DNA of 27,839 nt from positions 1 through 27,839 of the forward strand of contig CAMAQR010000044.1 of the NCBI GenBank assembly GCA_945860375.1. The letters are read 5' to 3'. Of the stretch, positions 16,105 to 25,131 are shown piece after piece. This stretch comes from Pseudorhodobacter antarcticus. GTDB taxonomy: Bacteria > Pseudomonadota > Alphaproteobacteria > Rhodobacterales > Rhodobacteraceae. Positions within the stretch are counted from its first letter, which is position 1; every line of letters starts with the position of its first letter. A model generated the notes under the pieces. That model had not been told where the DNA came from, did no database searches, and worked only from the letters and a program-made list of their open reading frames with translations. Both the position numbers and the translations under genes were made by a program.

Positions 16105-18546
16105 ATGTCTGATTTTCCAACCCAAGCGCGTGTGGTCATCATCGGCGGCGGTGCCGTCGGTGCCTCAAGCCTTTATCATCTGTGCAAGGCGGGCTGGACC
16201 GATTGCGTTTTGCTGGAGAAGAATGAGCTGACCGCCGGATCGACCTGGCACGCGGCTGGCAACGTGCCGACCTTCTCATCGTCCTGGTCGATCATGAACA
16301 TGCAAAGGTATTCGGCGGAACTCTATCGCGGCCTGGGTGAGGCCGTCGATTACCCGATGAACTACCACGTCACCGGATCCGTTCGTCTTGCCCATACCAA
16401 GGAACGCTTGCAGGAATTCCAGCGGGTTGTCGGCATGGGCCGCTATCAGGGCATGGATCTGAAAATCCTGACCCCGGATGAGATCAAGTCGGTCTACCCC
16501 TTCCTTGAAACCCATGATCTGGTCGGCGCATTGTATGACCCCTACGATGGCGACATTGATCCGGCGCAGTTGACGCAGGCGCTGGCCAAAGGGGCCCGCC
16601 AGATGGGCGCGCGGATCGAACGCTTTTGCCCCGCGACCGGCGTGCGGCGTGAGGGCGACAAATGGGTGGTGCAGACCCACAAGGGCGACATCAGTTGCGA
16701 CATCGTGGTCAACGCAGCGGGATATTACGCCCAGCAAGTCGGCCGCTGGTTTGGCCGCGAAGTGCCGATGATGGTGATGAGCCATCAGTACATGCTGTTC
16801 GACACCATTCCCGAACTGGAAAAATGGTCGGCAGACACCGGTCACAAATTGCCGCTGCTGCGCGATGTCGACAGCAGCTACTACCTGCGGCAGGAAAAGC
16901 ACGGCTTCAACCTGGGCCCTTACGAAGGCAATTGCCGTGCGCATTGGGCCACACCCGACGACCCCTTCCCGGAAGATTTCAGCTTCCAGCTGTTCCCCGA
17001 CGATCTGGAGCGGTTGGAATGGCACATCAACGACGCGATGGAGCGGGTTCCCTTGTTGGCCAAGGCGGGCCTGTCCAAGGTGATCAACGGCCCGATCCCC
17101 TACACCCCCGACGGCAACCCGCTGATCGGACCGATGCCCGGCGTGCCCAACGCGTTCGAGGCTTGCGTCTTCACCTTTGGCATCTGTCAGGCCGGCGGCG
17201 CGGGCAAGGTGTTGGCCGAATGGATCACGCAAGGCGCGACCGAATGGGACATGTGGTCCTGCGATCCGCGTCGCTTTACCGGGTTTGAGGATCAGGACTA
17301 CTGTGTGAAAAAGGGGATGGAGGTTTACGGCCACGAATATGCCATCCAGTTCCCGCACCACACTTGGCCCGAGGGGCGCGACAAGAAACTGTCGGCGGTA
17401 CATGACCGCACCAAAGCGCTTGGCGCGCAATACGGGGCCTACAACGGCTGGGAGCGCGCAGTTTGGTACGCCCGCCCCGGCGACGACACCTCCGAGGCCG
17501 CGCAGCAGACATGGGAGCGCGAAGGCGCATGGTTTGGTGCGGTCCGCGAGGAATGTCTGGCCGTGCGCGACGCAGCTGGCCTGCTGGACCTGCCTGGCTT
17601 TTCACGCTTTGTGATCAAGGGACCGGGGGCCGCCGACTGGTTGGCGCGGCAGATCACCGGCAAGGTGCCGAATGTCGGGCGGCTGGGTCTGGCCTATTTC
17701 GCCGATGAGGCGGGCCGGATCGTGACAGAAATGTCTGTGGCGCGGCTGGGCTTGGATGAACTGTTGCTGATCACCGCAGCCACGGCGCAGGTGCATGACC
17801 GCGACTGGCTGGTGAACCATCTGGACGCGGGCTTGACGCTGAGCGATCACACCACCGATTGGTCCACCCATATCCTGACCGGCCCGAAATCGCGGGATAT
17901 TCTGGCCGCCGTGTCGGATGCCGATCTGGCCAAGGGCTGGCTGACCTTCCAGACAGCGCAGGTCGGCGGCGTCGAGGTTTTCCTGATGCGGGTTTCGTTT
18001 GCGGGCGAATTGGGTTGGGAAATCCATTCGCGCGTGGCCGATACCGCCCGGGTCTGGGATGCGGTGATGGCGGCGGGGCAACCGCATGGCCTGCGCCCGT
18101 TCGGGATGTTTGCGCTGAACTCGTTGCGGGTGGAAAAGGGCTATCGCGCTTGGAAGGGCGATCTGTCCACCGATTACACCGTGCTGCAAGGCGGGCTGGA
18201 GCGGTTTGTCGATTGGGCCAAGCCCGGGTTCCGCGGCAAGGCGGCGCTGGCGGCGCAAAAGCAGGCCGGCGTTGCGAAACGCTTCTGCACGCTGGTGATC
18301 GACGCGGGCGAGCAGGACCCGCCCTATATGGCGACGATCTGGTCGGGCGATCAGGTGGTGGGCGAGTTGACCTCCGGCTACTTTGGCCACCGGGTTGGGG
18401 CCTGCATCGGGTTGGGCATGCTGCGCAGCGATTTGAATGTGGCGGGGCAGGCGGTGGAAGTCGAGATTTTCGGTCAGCGCTACCCGGCAGTTGTGCAAGA
18501 CGATGTACCGCTGTGGGATGCCAAGAATGAGCGCATCCGCGCGTGA
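16105..18546 (+). CDS. Dimethylglycine-dehydrogenase-like FAD/folate fusion protein (copy 1)
   Basis: The 813-residue protein joins a DAO-type FAD domain to GcvT-type folate domains, as in dimethylglycine and sarcosine dehydrogenases. Residues 10-19 hold VIIGGGAVGA. H49 in STWHAAG is the residue that carries covalent FAD in characterised relatives. The FAO middle domain extends to about 430. The aminomethyltransferase-like part begins near 440 (GAYNGWERAVWYA) and ends with GELGWEIHS and VEKGYRAWKGDL blocks. The folate-domain motif reads GRIVTEMSVARL, with Glu where the second copy has Asp (GGIEADLTVTRL). The ATG at 16105 follows GGAG by five bases. It is the first gene of a six-gene operon under the divergent LysR gene. 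Expected role: oxidative N-demethylation of a tertiary amine, perhaps with one-carbon transfer to tetrahydrofolate; the substrate is unknown. Confidence 0.88.
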   Translation: MSDFPTQARVVIIGGGAVGASSLYHLCKAGWTDCVLLEKNELTAGSTWHAAGNVPTFSSSWSIMNMQRYSAELYRGLGEAVDYPMNYHVTGSVRLAHTKERLQEFQRVVGMGRYQGMDLKILTPDEIKSVYPFLETHDLVGALYDPYDGDIDPAQLTQALAKGARQMGARIERFCPATGVRREGDKWVVQTHKGDISCDIVVNAAGYYAQQVGRWFGREVPMMVMSHQYMLFDTIPELEKWSADTGHKLPLLRDVDSSYYLRQEKHGFNLGPYEGNCRAHWATPDDPFPEDFSFQLFPDDLERLEWHINDAMERVPLLAKAGLSKVINGPIPYTPDGNPLIGPMPGVPNAFEACVFTFGICQAGGAGKVLAEWITQGATEWDMWSCDPRRFTGFEDQDYCVKKGMEVYGHEYAIQFPHHTWPEGRDKKLSAVHDRTKALGAQYGAYNGWERAVWYARPGDDTSEAAQQTWEREGAWFGAVREECLAVRDAAGLLDLPGFSRFVIKGPGAADWLARQITGKVPNVGRLGLAYFADEAGRIVTEMSVARLGLDELLLITAATAQVHDRDWLVNHLDAGLTLSDHTTDWSTHILTGPKSRDILAAVSDADLAKGWLTFQTAQVGGVEVFLMRVSFAGELGWEIHSRVADTARVWDAVMAAGQPHGLRPFGMFALNSLRVEKGYRAWKGDLSTDYTVLQGGLERFVDWAKPGFRGKAALAAQKQAGVAKRFCTLVIDAGEQDPPYMATIWSGDQVVGELTSGYFGHRVGACIGLGMLRSDLNVAGQAVEVEIFGQRYPAVVQDDVPLWDAKNERIRA

Positions 18547-18550
18547 CAAA

Positions 18551-18634
18551 CCGCCGGGGCGCTGCCCCGGGCCAAGCCTAAAGCCGGGGGGCCAGCCCCC
18601 CGGACCCCCCGGGATATTTTTACCAAGATGAAGG
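18551..18634. repeat. GC-hairpin intergenic repeat (copy 2)
   Basis: Two strong hairpins lie in tandem: CCGGGGC/GCCCCGG (18554-18560, 18564-18570) and CCGGGGGGC/GCCCCCCGG (18584-18592, 18595-18603). They are followed by GACCCCCCGGGATATTTTT and CCAAGATGAAGG. The second half parallels 6127-6178; the first half (CCGCCGGGGCGCTGCCCC, 18551-18568) recurs exactly at 21094-21111. It separates the two flavoprotein genes and ends at the ribosome site of the second. It may attenuate transcription or stabilise mRNA within the operon. Confidence 0.7.
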
Positions 18635-18641
18635 CGAAGTG

Positions 18642-21089
18642 ATGGCTCAGGTTCCAAGCAAAGCGCGGGCGGTGGTGATTGGCGGCGGGGTGTCCGGCTG
18701 TTCGGTCGCCTACCATCTGGCCAAGATGGGCTGGACGGATGTTGTGCTTTTGGAGCGCAAACAGCTGACCTCTGGCACCACTTGGCATGCGGCAGGCCTG
18801 ATCGGGCAGTTGCGCGGCTCGGCCAACATGACGCGGCTGGCGAAGTATTCTGCCGATCTCTATGTCAAGTTGGCGGCAGAGACGGGTGTTGAAACCGGGA
18901 TGCGTCAGGTGGGCAGCATCTCGGTGGCGCTGACCGCGCATCGGCATGAAGAGCTGCTGCGCCAAGCCACCGTAGCGCGGATTTTCGATGTGGATGTGCA
19001 GGAAATCAGCCCGTCCGAAGCGAAGGCGATGTACCCGCATCTGGAGATTGGCGACGTCGTGGGGGCTGTGCATCTGCCGCTGGACGGGCAATGCGATCCG
19101 GCCAACATCGCCATGGCACTGGCCAAAGGCGCGCGGATGCGGGGCGCGCAGATCTTTGAGCACACCAAGGTTGTGGGCGTCACCAAGGCCAATGGTCGGG
19201 TCACGGGCGTGGACTTTGTCAACGCCGATGGCGAGCCGGGGCATATCGCCACCGATGTGGTGGTGAACTGCGGCGGCATGTGGGGGCGCGATCTGGCCGA
19301 GGCGTCTGGCGTGACGCTGCCGCTGCACGCCTGCGAGCATTTTTATCTGATCACCGAACCGATCGCGGGTCTGGGCCACCTTCCTGTGCTGCGGGTGCCC
19401 GATGAATGCGCTTATTACAAGTCGGACGCGGGCAAGATGATGATCGGGGCGTTCGAGCCCAAGGCGAAACCCTGGGGCATGAACGGCATCCGCGAGGATT
19501 TCATGTTCGACACACTGCCCGAAGACTGGGATCATTTCCAACCGATCCTGGAACACGCGATGAACCGCTTGCCGCTGTTCCAGACCGCAGGCATCCACAC
19601 TTTTTTCAACGGGCCGGAATCCTTCACCCCCGATGACCGCTATTACCTTGGCGAAGCGCCGGAACTGGGCGGCTATTGGGTCGCCGCCGGGTATAACTCG
19701 GTCGGCATCGCGGGGTCTGGTGGCGCGGGCATGGCGCTGGCGCATTGGATCACCGAAGGCGAAGCGCCGTTTGATCTGTGGGAGGTCGATATCCGCCGCG
19801 CACAGCCGTTCCAGCGCAACCGCAAATATCTGAAAGAGCGCGTGTCCGAGACTTTGGGCCTGCTTTACGCCGATCACTTCCCCTACCGGCAAATGGAAAC
19901 CAGCCGCGGGGTGCGCCGGACGCCGCTGCACGACCATCTGCAGGCGCGCGGCGCAGTGTTTGGCGAGGTTGCGGGTTGGGAGCGGGCGAACTGGTTTGCC
20001 AATCCGGGGCAGGAGCGGGAGTATCAGTACAGCTGGAAGCGGCAGAATTGGTTTGAGAACCAGTGCGCCGAGCACATGGCGGTACGCACCGGCGTCGGGC
20101 TGTTTGACATGACCTCATTCGGGAAAATCCGGGTGGAGGGGCGCGATGCCTGTGCGTTTCTGAACCGGCTTTGCTCGGCGGAAATGGATGTGGCGGCGGG
20201 CAAGATTGCCTACACCATGCTGCTGAACCCGCGCGGTGGGATTGAGGCGGATTTGACGGTCACAAGGCTGTCGGAAACCGCCTATCTGCTGGTGGTGCCG
20301 GGGGCGACGTTACAGCGCAATCTCGCTTGGCTTCACGCGCATGTTGGCGACGCCTTTGCCGTGATCACCGATATGACGGCGGCGGAATCGGTGCTGTGTG
20401 TGATGGGGCCAAAGGCGCGTGATCTGATGGCGGCGGTCAGTCCTGCCGATTTCAGCAACGCCGGGCATCCGTTCGGGGCGGCGCGGGAAATCGAGATCGG
20501 CATGGGCTTGGCGCGCGCGCACCGGGTCACTTATGTCGGCGAGTTGGGCTGGGAGTTGTATGTCAGTTCCGACCAGACTGCGCATGTGTTTGAGGCGCTG
20601 GAGGCGGCGGGCGCGGACGTCGGGTTGAAGCTTTGCGGTTTGCATGCGCTGGATTCGTGCCGGATCGAGAAGGGCTATCGCCACTGGGGCCACGATATCA
20701 CTGACGAGGACCATGTGCTGGAGGCGGGGCTGGGTTTCACGGCCAGCCGCAAGAAGGCCGAATACATTGGGCGCGACGCTGTGCTGCGCAAGGCGGAGGC
20801 GGGGCTTTCGCGGCGCTTGGTGCAGTTTCGGCTGAAAAACCCCGAGCCGCTGCTCTTTCACAACGAAGCAGTGGTGCGTGATGGCACGATCGTCGGCCCG
20901 GTGACGTCTGGAAACTATGGCCATGCTTTGGGCGGGGCGATTGGGCTTGGCTATGTGCCTTGCGCGGGGCAGACCGAGGCCGAGGTCCTTGGTTCGACCT
21001 ATGAAATCGAAGTGGCTGGGGTGCGGCACGCGGCCGTGGCCAGCCTTGTGGCGATGTATGATCCGAAATCCGAACGGGTGCGTGCTTGA
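18642..21089 (+). CDS. Dimethylglycine/sarcosine-dehydrogenase-like FAD/folate fusion protein (copy 2)
   Basis: The 815-residue protein has the same layout as its upstream neighbour: GGGVSGCS at residues 14-21, the FAD-attaching His H49 in TTWHAAGL, an FAO middle domain, then GcvT-type folate domains from about 440 (GWERANWFA). The motifs include GGIEADLTVTRL with the conserved Asp, YVGELGWELYV and IEKGYRHWGHDI. It is closer to typical dimethylglycine or sarcosine dehydrogenases than copy 1 is. These enzymes oxidise an N-methyl group and pass formaldehyde-level carbon to tetrahydrofolate. I prefer the ATG at 18642 with AAGG upstream; a GTG directly before it (18639) is also possible. Two paralogues in one operon suggest two successive demethylations or two related substrates; that is inference. 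Confidence 0.9.
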   Translation: MAQVPSKARAVVIGGGVSGCSVAYHLAKMGWTDVVLLERKQLTSGTTWHAAGLIGQLRGSANMTRLAKYSADLYVKLAAETGVETGMRQVGSISVALTAHRHEELLRQATVARIFDVDVQEISPSEAKAMYPHLEIGDVVGAVHLPLDGQCDPANIAMALAKGARMRGAQIFEHTKVVGVTKANGRVTGVDFVNADGEPGHIATDVVVNCGGMWGRDLAEASGVTLPLHACEHFYLITEPIAGLGHLPVLRVPDECAYYKSDAGKMMIGAFEPKAKPWGMNGIREDFMFDTLPEDWDHFQPILEHAMNRLPLFQTAGIHTFFNGPESFTPDDRYYLGEAPELGGYWVAAGYNSVGIAGSGGAGMALAHWITEGEAPFDLWEVDIRRAQPFQRNRKYLKERVSETLGLLYADHFPYRQMETSRGVRRTPLHDHLQARGAVFGEVAGWERANWFANPGQEREYQYSWKRQNWFENQCAEHMAVRTGVGLFDMTSFGKIRVEGRDACAFLNRLCSAEMDVAAGKIAYTMLLNPRGGIEADLTVTRLSETAYLLVVPGATLQRNLAWLHAHVGDAFAVITDMTAAESVLCVMGPKARDLMAAVSPADFSNAGHPFGAAREIEIGMGLARAHRVTYVGELGWELYVSSDQTAHVFEALEAAGADVGLKLCGLHALDSCRIEKGYRHWGHDITDEDHVLEAGLGFTASRKKAEYIGRDAVLRKAEAGLSRRLVQFRLKNPEPLLFHNEAVVRDGTIVGPVTSGNYGHALGGAIGLGYVPCAGQTEAEVLGSTYEIEVAGVRHAAVASLVAMYDPKSERVRA

Positions 21090-21093
21090 TCAG

Positions 21094-21182
21094 CCGCCGG
21101 GGCGCTGCCCCCAAGCCGTTGGTTTCTTGAACCAACGGCGAAATCAACGGCTGACCCGTGATAATTGAGCCAATGTGAAAGG
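21094..21182. repeat. Intergenic repeat (copy 3) with a 10-bp-stem hairpin
   Basis: This copy begins with the same CCGCCGGGGCGCTGCCCC as copy 2. It continues with a perfect hairpin GCCGTTGGTT/AACCAACGGC (21115-21124, 21130-21139, five-base loop) and ends with TTGAGCCAATGTGAAAGG (21165-21182), found again at 26960-26977. Its last bases supply the AAAGG ribosome site of the methyltransferase gene. The hairpin has no T-run, so it is unlikely to be a full terminator. Confidence 0.65.
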
Positions 21183-21189
21183 CCATGAG

Positions 21190-22740
21190 ATGAGCGATTT
21201 GGGCGAAACTTGCGAACCGGTACGGGCGCGCTCTGGCGGGCGACAGGCACGGGTGGCGATGCGGGCTGCACCGCTGGCGGATGATGTGAAGCCGGTGCGG
21301 GCAGGCATGTCTGGCGGGCAGTACAAACCCCTGACCGAGGCCGGGGTGGCGCAGATCCATGAGTCTGCCTTGCAGGCCTTGGAACAGATTGGGCTCAGCC
21401 AAGCGCCGCCCTCTGGCGTCAAGATCATGACTGAAGCCGGGGCAATTCTGGGCGACGACGGCCGCCTGCGGTTCCCGCGCGCTTTGGTCGAGGACATGCT
21501 GGCTATTGCGGCGCGCAACATCACTTTGCACGCGCGCGATCCCAAGCAGGACCTGCATCTGTCAGGGTCGCGCGTGCATTACGGCACGGCGGGGGCGGCG
21601 GTGCATATCGTCGATCCGATCAGCCTGGACTACCGCGAAAGCACCGCGCAGGATTTGTATGACGCGGCGCGTCTCGTGAACAATCTGGACAACATCCACT
21701 TCTATCAACGCACCATGGTGTGCCGCGATGTGGTCGATAACAAGGACATGGACCTGAACACGCTTTATGGCTGCCTTGCGGGCACCACCAAGCACGTCGG
21801 TACGTCTTTCAGCGATCCGTCCCATGTCGCCGATTGTTTTGACATGATCTACACGGTGGCGGGGGGTGAAGAGAAATGGTTGGAGCGGCCTTTCGTCAGC
21901 AATTCCAATTGCTTCGTCGTCCCTCCGATGAAATTCGCCGAGGAATCCTGCATCACGATGGAAGATTGCATCCGGCGCGGCATGCCGATGCTGTTGTTGT
22001 CGGCGGGCCAAGCCGGGGCCACGGCACCGGCACCGATTGCGCTGACCATTGTGCAGGCAGTAGCGGAATGCTTGGCGGGGGTGGTTTACGCAAATGCGAT
22101 CAAGCCGGGCGCGCCTTGCATCTTTGGCACCTGGCCTTTCGTCTCCGATCTGCGCACCGGGGCAATGTCGGGCGGGTCTGCCGAACAGGCCTTGCTGACA
22201 GCAGGTTGCGCGCAAATGCACCGGTTCTATGATCTGCCGGGCGGGGCTGCGTCGGGGATTTCCGACAGCAAACTGCCTGACATGCAGGCGGGATGGGAGC
22301 AGGGCATCACCAACTCGCTGGCTGGTCTGGCGGGCCTGAACCTGTGCTACGAGGCGGTGGGGATGCATGCCAGCCTGCTGGGCTTTTGTATGGAAAGTCT
22401 GGTGCTGGGCGATGATCTTTTGGGTCAAGCCATGCGCCTTGTGCGCGGCATTGATGTGACGCCGGACTCGACCTCTATCGATGCGATGAAAGCGGTTTGT
22501 CTGGGCGGGCCCGGGCATTACCTTGGGTCGGATCAGACGCTGAAGCTGATGCAGACCGAATACATCTATCCGGCGGTCGCAAATCGGATGTCACCAAAGG
22601 AATGGAATGAGGCTGGCAAACCGTTGTTGCTTGACCGGGCCATCGCGCGCAAGAATAGTATCCTCGCCAAGGCCGGCAACGTGATTGATCCGCAGATCGA
22701 CGCGTTGATCCGGGCGAAATACAACATCCACTTCAAGTGA
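21190..22740 (+). CDS. MttB-family (trimethylamine methyltransferase-like) protein, non-pyrrolysine
   Basis: The 516-residue protein belongs to the MttB superfamily of amine methyltransferases (TIM barrel). Recognisable blocks are YKPLTEAGVAQIHESALQAL, GTAGAAVHIVDP, the stretch GTSFSDPSHVADCFDMIYTV, and near the end GGPGHYLGSDQTLKLMQTEY. There is no in-frame amber codon, so it is of the non-pyrrolysine type. Characterised members of that type demethylate quaternary amines such as glycine betaine, proline betaine or carnitine and give the methyl to a corrinoid protein. The ATG at 21190 has AAAGG upstream; an in-frame GTG at 21175 is weaker. It sits between the flavoprotein/folate genes and the aldehyde dehydrogenase. 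No corrinoid protein or reactivase is present here. The substrate is inferred to be a quaternary amine but is not known. Confidence 0.88.
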   Translation: MSDLGETCEPVRARSGGRQARVAMRAAPLADDVKPVRAGMSGGQYKPLTEAGVAQIHESALQALEQIGLSQAPPSGVKIMTEAGAILGDDGRLRFPRALVEDMLAIAARNITLHARDPKQDLHLSGSRVHYGTAGAAVHIVDPISLDYRESTAQDLYDAARLVNNLDNIHFYQRTMVCRDVVDNKDMDLNTLYGCLAGTTKHVGTSFSDPSHVADCFDMIYTVAGGEEKWLERPFVSNSNCFVVPPMKFAEESCITMEDCIRRGMPMLLLSAGQAGATAPAPIALTIVQAVAECLAGVVYANAIKPGAPCIFGTWPFVSDLRTGAMSGGSAEQALLTAGCAQMHRFYDLPGGAASGISDSKLPDMQAGWEQGITNSLAGLAGLNLCYEAVGMHASLLGFCMESLVLGDDLLGQAMRLVRGIDVTPDSTSIDAMKAVCLGGPGHYLGSDQTLKLMQTEYIYPAVANRMSPKEWNEAGKPLLLDRAIARKNSILAKAGNVIDPQIDALIRAKYNIHFK

Positions 22741-22747
22741 GGCTGCC

Positions 22748-24178
22748 ATGATCTCTGCCAATATGACCAAGTTCTACATTGACGGTGCTTGGGTCGAGCC
22801 GATCTCGACCACCCGTCTGGGGGTGGAAAACCCTGCAACCGAAGAGATCGTGGCGCAGGTGGCCATCGGCAATGACGCCGATGCCGACCGCGCGATCATG
22901 GCCGCCCGTGCGGCCTTTGACGCCTACACGGTCTGGCCGGTGCAAAAGCGCATCGACCTCGTGAAGCGGATCCTTGAGGTTTACAATGCGCGCTATGAAG
23001 ATTTCGCGCAAGCGATGAGCACCGAAATGGGCGCGCCGATCGAATGGGCGCGCGGCGCACAGGCTTGGGCGGGGCAGGTGCATATCGAGGCCACCATCAA
23101 GGCCGCCGAGGAAATGTCATGGGAATATTCCCGTGGCACCACGCGGATCGTCTATGAGGGCATCGGCGTATGCGCGCTGATCACGCCGTGGAACTGGCCG
23201 ATGAACCAGATCGCTTGCAAGGTTGCGCCTGCGCTGATCGCGGGCTGCACCATGGTGCTGAAGCCATCGGAAATTGCGCCCTTGTCGGGGGTGTTGTTTG
23301 CGGAAGTCTGCCATGAGGCAGGGGTTCCGCCGGGGGTGTTCAACCTTGTCAACGGCGACGGGCCGGGCGTTGGCACCCGCATCACCTCGCATCCAGAGGT
23401 CGATATGGTGTCCTTTACCGGATCGACGCGGGCGGGCATCCTGATTGCCACGGCGGCAGCGCCCACGGTCAAGCGGGTGGCGCAAGAGCTGGGCGGCAAG
23501 TCGGCCAACATCATCTTGCAAAGTGCCGATCTTGCGGCGGCGGTGCAATCGGGCGTCAACGCCATCATGTCCAACACCGGGCAGTCATGTGATGCGCCGA
23601 CGCGGATGTTCGTGCACCGCAGCCAGCAGGCCGAGGCCTTGGCGATTGCGCGCGCCACCGCCGAAGAAATCATCCCCGGCGATCCGCTGGCGGAAGGCAC
23701 CACCATGGGGCCGCTGATTTCCAAGACCCAATACGACAAGGTGCAGCGCCTTATTCAGGCCGGTATTGATGAAGGGGCCACTTTGGTTACGGGCGGTTTG
23801 GGGCGTCCGGCGGGTCTGAACCGGGGTTGGTTCGTGCAGCCGACGATCTTTGGCGATGTGACCAACGAGATGGTGATTTCCAAAGAGGAAATCTTTGGCC
23901 CTGTGCTGGCAATCCTGCCCTATGACAGCATCGATGACGCGGTGCGGATGGCCAATGACACGGTCTACGGATTGGCCGCCTTTATCGCAGGCCCGGTCGA
24001 AGAGGCCATTCCGATTGCGCGGCGTTTGCGGGCGGGCACGGTCAACCTGAACTATCCCGATTGGGACACTTCGGCGCCGTTTGGCGGCTACAAACAGTCG
24101 GGCAATGGCCGTGAATATGCCGATTGGGGCATCCACGACTTTTGCGAAATCAAGGGCATCGTCGGTTACGGGGCCTGA
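22748..24178 (+). CDS. NAD-dependent aldehyde dehydrogenase
   Basis: The 476-residue enzyme is a full-length aldehyde dehydrogenase. The oxyanion Asn lies in ITPWNWPMNQ (N149), the NAD-site Lys in LKPSEIAPLS (K172), the general-base Glu in QELGGKSANI (E247) and the nucleophilic Cys in NTGQSCDAPTRM (C281), all as expected. A late EEIFGPVL block is also present. It oxidises an aldehyde to the acid in the cytoplasm. In this operon the substrate could be a betaine-type aldehyde, formaldehyde-derived product or the carbon skeleton left after demethylation. The ATG at 22748 has GAGG upstream and follows the methyltransferase stop by seven bases, so the two are probably co-translated. The substrate is not readable from sequence. 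Confidence 0.92.
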   Translation: MISANMTKFYIDGAWVEPISTTRLGVENPATEEIVAQVAIGNDADADRAIMAARAAFDAYTVWPVQKRIDLVKRILEVYNARYEDFAQAMSTEMGAPIEWARGAQAWAGQVHIEATIKAAEEMSWEYSRGTTRIVYEGIGVCALITPWNWPMNQIACKVAPALIAGCTMVLKPSEIAPLSGVLFAEVCHEAGVPPGVFNLVNGDGPGVGTRITSHPEVDMVSFTGSTRAGILIATAAAPTVKRVAQELGGKSANIILQSADLAAAVQSGVNAIMSNTGQSCDAPTRMFVHRSQQAEALAIARATAEEIIPGDPLAEGTTMGPLISKTQYDKVQRLIQAGIDEGATLVTGGLGRPAGLNRGWFVQPTIFGDVTNEMVISKEEIFGPVLAILPYDSIDDAVRMANDTVYGLAAFIAGPVEEAIPIARRLRAGTVNLNYPDWDTSAPFGGYKQSGNGREYADWGIHDFCEIKGIVGYGA

Positions 24179-24184
24179 CCACTT

Positions 24185-24206
24185 GGGGCGGCCCCAGTGC
24201 CGCCCC
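24185..24206. repeat. Intra-operon GC hairpin
   Basis: GGGGCGGC (24185-24192) and GCCGCCCC (24199-24206) form a perfect eight-base stem with a six-base loop in the 47-bp gap between the aldehyde dehydrogenase and the next gene. No T-run follows. It may tune distal gene expression or mRNA stability rather than end transcription. Confidence 0.55.
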
Positions 24207-24225
24207 GCATCCAAACGGGGATAGC

Positions 24226-25125
24226 ATGCATTACGGATATATCGGCCTTGGCAATCTTGGCGCGAACTGTGCCGCTTGTCTGATCAAAGCGGGTTTTGCG
24301 GTGACGGTGTTCGATCTGAACCCCAAACTGGCCGAGCGGTTGGTGGCGATGGGGGCAACACTGGCCCCGAGTGCCGAAGCTTTGGCGGCATCCGTCGATC
24401 ATGTGATCACCTGTCTGCCGTCGCCTGCGGTGTCGGAACGGGTGTTGCGCTCGATTCTGCCACAGATGAAACCGGGCGCAAGTTGGGTCGAGATGTCCAC
24501 CCTTGGCCGGGATGAGGTGCTGAAACTGGCTGCGATTGCCGCCGATGCAGGCGTGGCGATGATGGAGCTGCCGGTGACGGGTGGCGTGCATCTTGCGGCG
24601 CAGGGCAAGATCACCATGCTGGCCGGTGGCAGCAAGGACCTGTTCGATCTGCATCAGGGCGCGATGCAGGCGATGGGTGACAAGATTTTCCACATGGGGC
24701 CTTTGGGGTCTGCCTGCATCATCAAGGTCATCACCAATATGCTGGCCTTCATTCATCTGAAGGCCACCTCCGAGGCGTTGATGCTGGCCAAGCGCGGCGG
24801 GCTTGATCTGGCGCAGGCGCATGCGGCGATTGCGGCCTCGTCGGGCAATTCCTTCGTGCATGAAACCGAAGGCGCGCTGATCCTGAACGGGTCTTATGAC
24901 GTGGCCTTCAACATTGATCTGGCGTTGAAGGATCTGGGCTTTGCCTTGGGATTCGGCAAGGAATTCGGGGTGCCGCTGGATTTGGCTTCGGCCACCAACC
25001 AGACCTATATCACGGCCAAAGCGGCCTATGGCGGCGAGGCGCAATCGCCGATGATCGCGAAACTGCTGGAAGACGTGCTGCGCACCGATCTGCGTGCCGA
25101 CGGTTTCCCAAGCCGGCTGGAGTGA
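24226..25125 (+). CDS. 3-hydroxyisobutyrate-dehydrogenase-like NAD(P)-binding reductase
   Basis: The 299-residue protein is a beta-hydroxyacid dehydrogenase. The N-terminal Rossmann motif is YIGLGNLGA (residues 5-13) and FDLNP marks the end of the second strand. The substrate-binding block reads ELPVTGGVHLAAQGKIT in place of the common 'DAPVSGG'. The catalytic Lys is K167 with N171 in ACIIKVITNMLA. Relatives reversibly oxidise 3-hydroxyisobutyrate, tartronate semialdehyde or similar beta-hydroxyacids. The ATG at 24226 has GGGGA upstream; the open frame extends further back only through the hairpin. It is the fifth gene of the operon, and the next gene starts six bases after its stop. The substrate is unknown. 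Confidence 0.88.
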   Translation: MHYGYIGLGNLGANCAACLIKAGFAVTVFDLNPKLAERLVAMGATLAPSAEALAASVDHVITCLPSPAVSERVLRSILPQMKPGASWVEMSTLGRDEVLKLAAIAADAGVAMMELPVTGGVHLAAQGKITMLAGGSKDLFDLHQGAMQAMGDKIFHMGPLGSACIIKVITNMLAFIHLKATSEALMLAKRGGLDLAQAHAAIAASSGNSFVHETEGALILNGSYDVAFNIDLALKDLGFALGFGKEFGVPLDLASATNQTYITAKAAYGGEAQSPMIAKLLEDVLRTDLRADGFPSRLE

Positions 25126-25131
25126 TGTTGC

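Noticed and set aside
16276..17430. 384-codon minus-strand open frame opposite the first flavoprotein
   Set aside because: It is a shadow of the coding strand with no ribosome site or recognisable domain.
18480..20075. 531-codon minus-strand open frame opposite the second flavoprotein
   Set aside because: It lies antisense to a gene with full FAD and folate motifs, and its composition is typical of a reverse-strand shadow.
21190..22740. Pyrrolysine-type MttB
   Set aside because: The frame has no internal TAG; it reads through with sense codons, so it is the non-pyrrolysine type.
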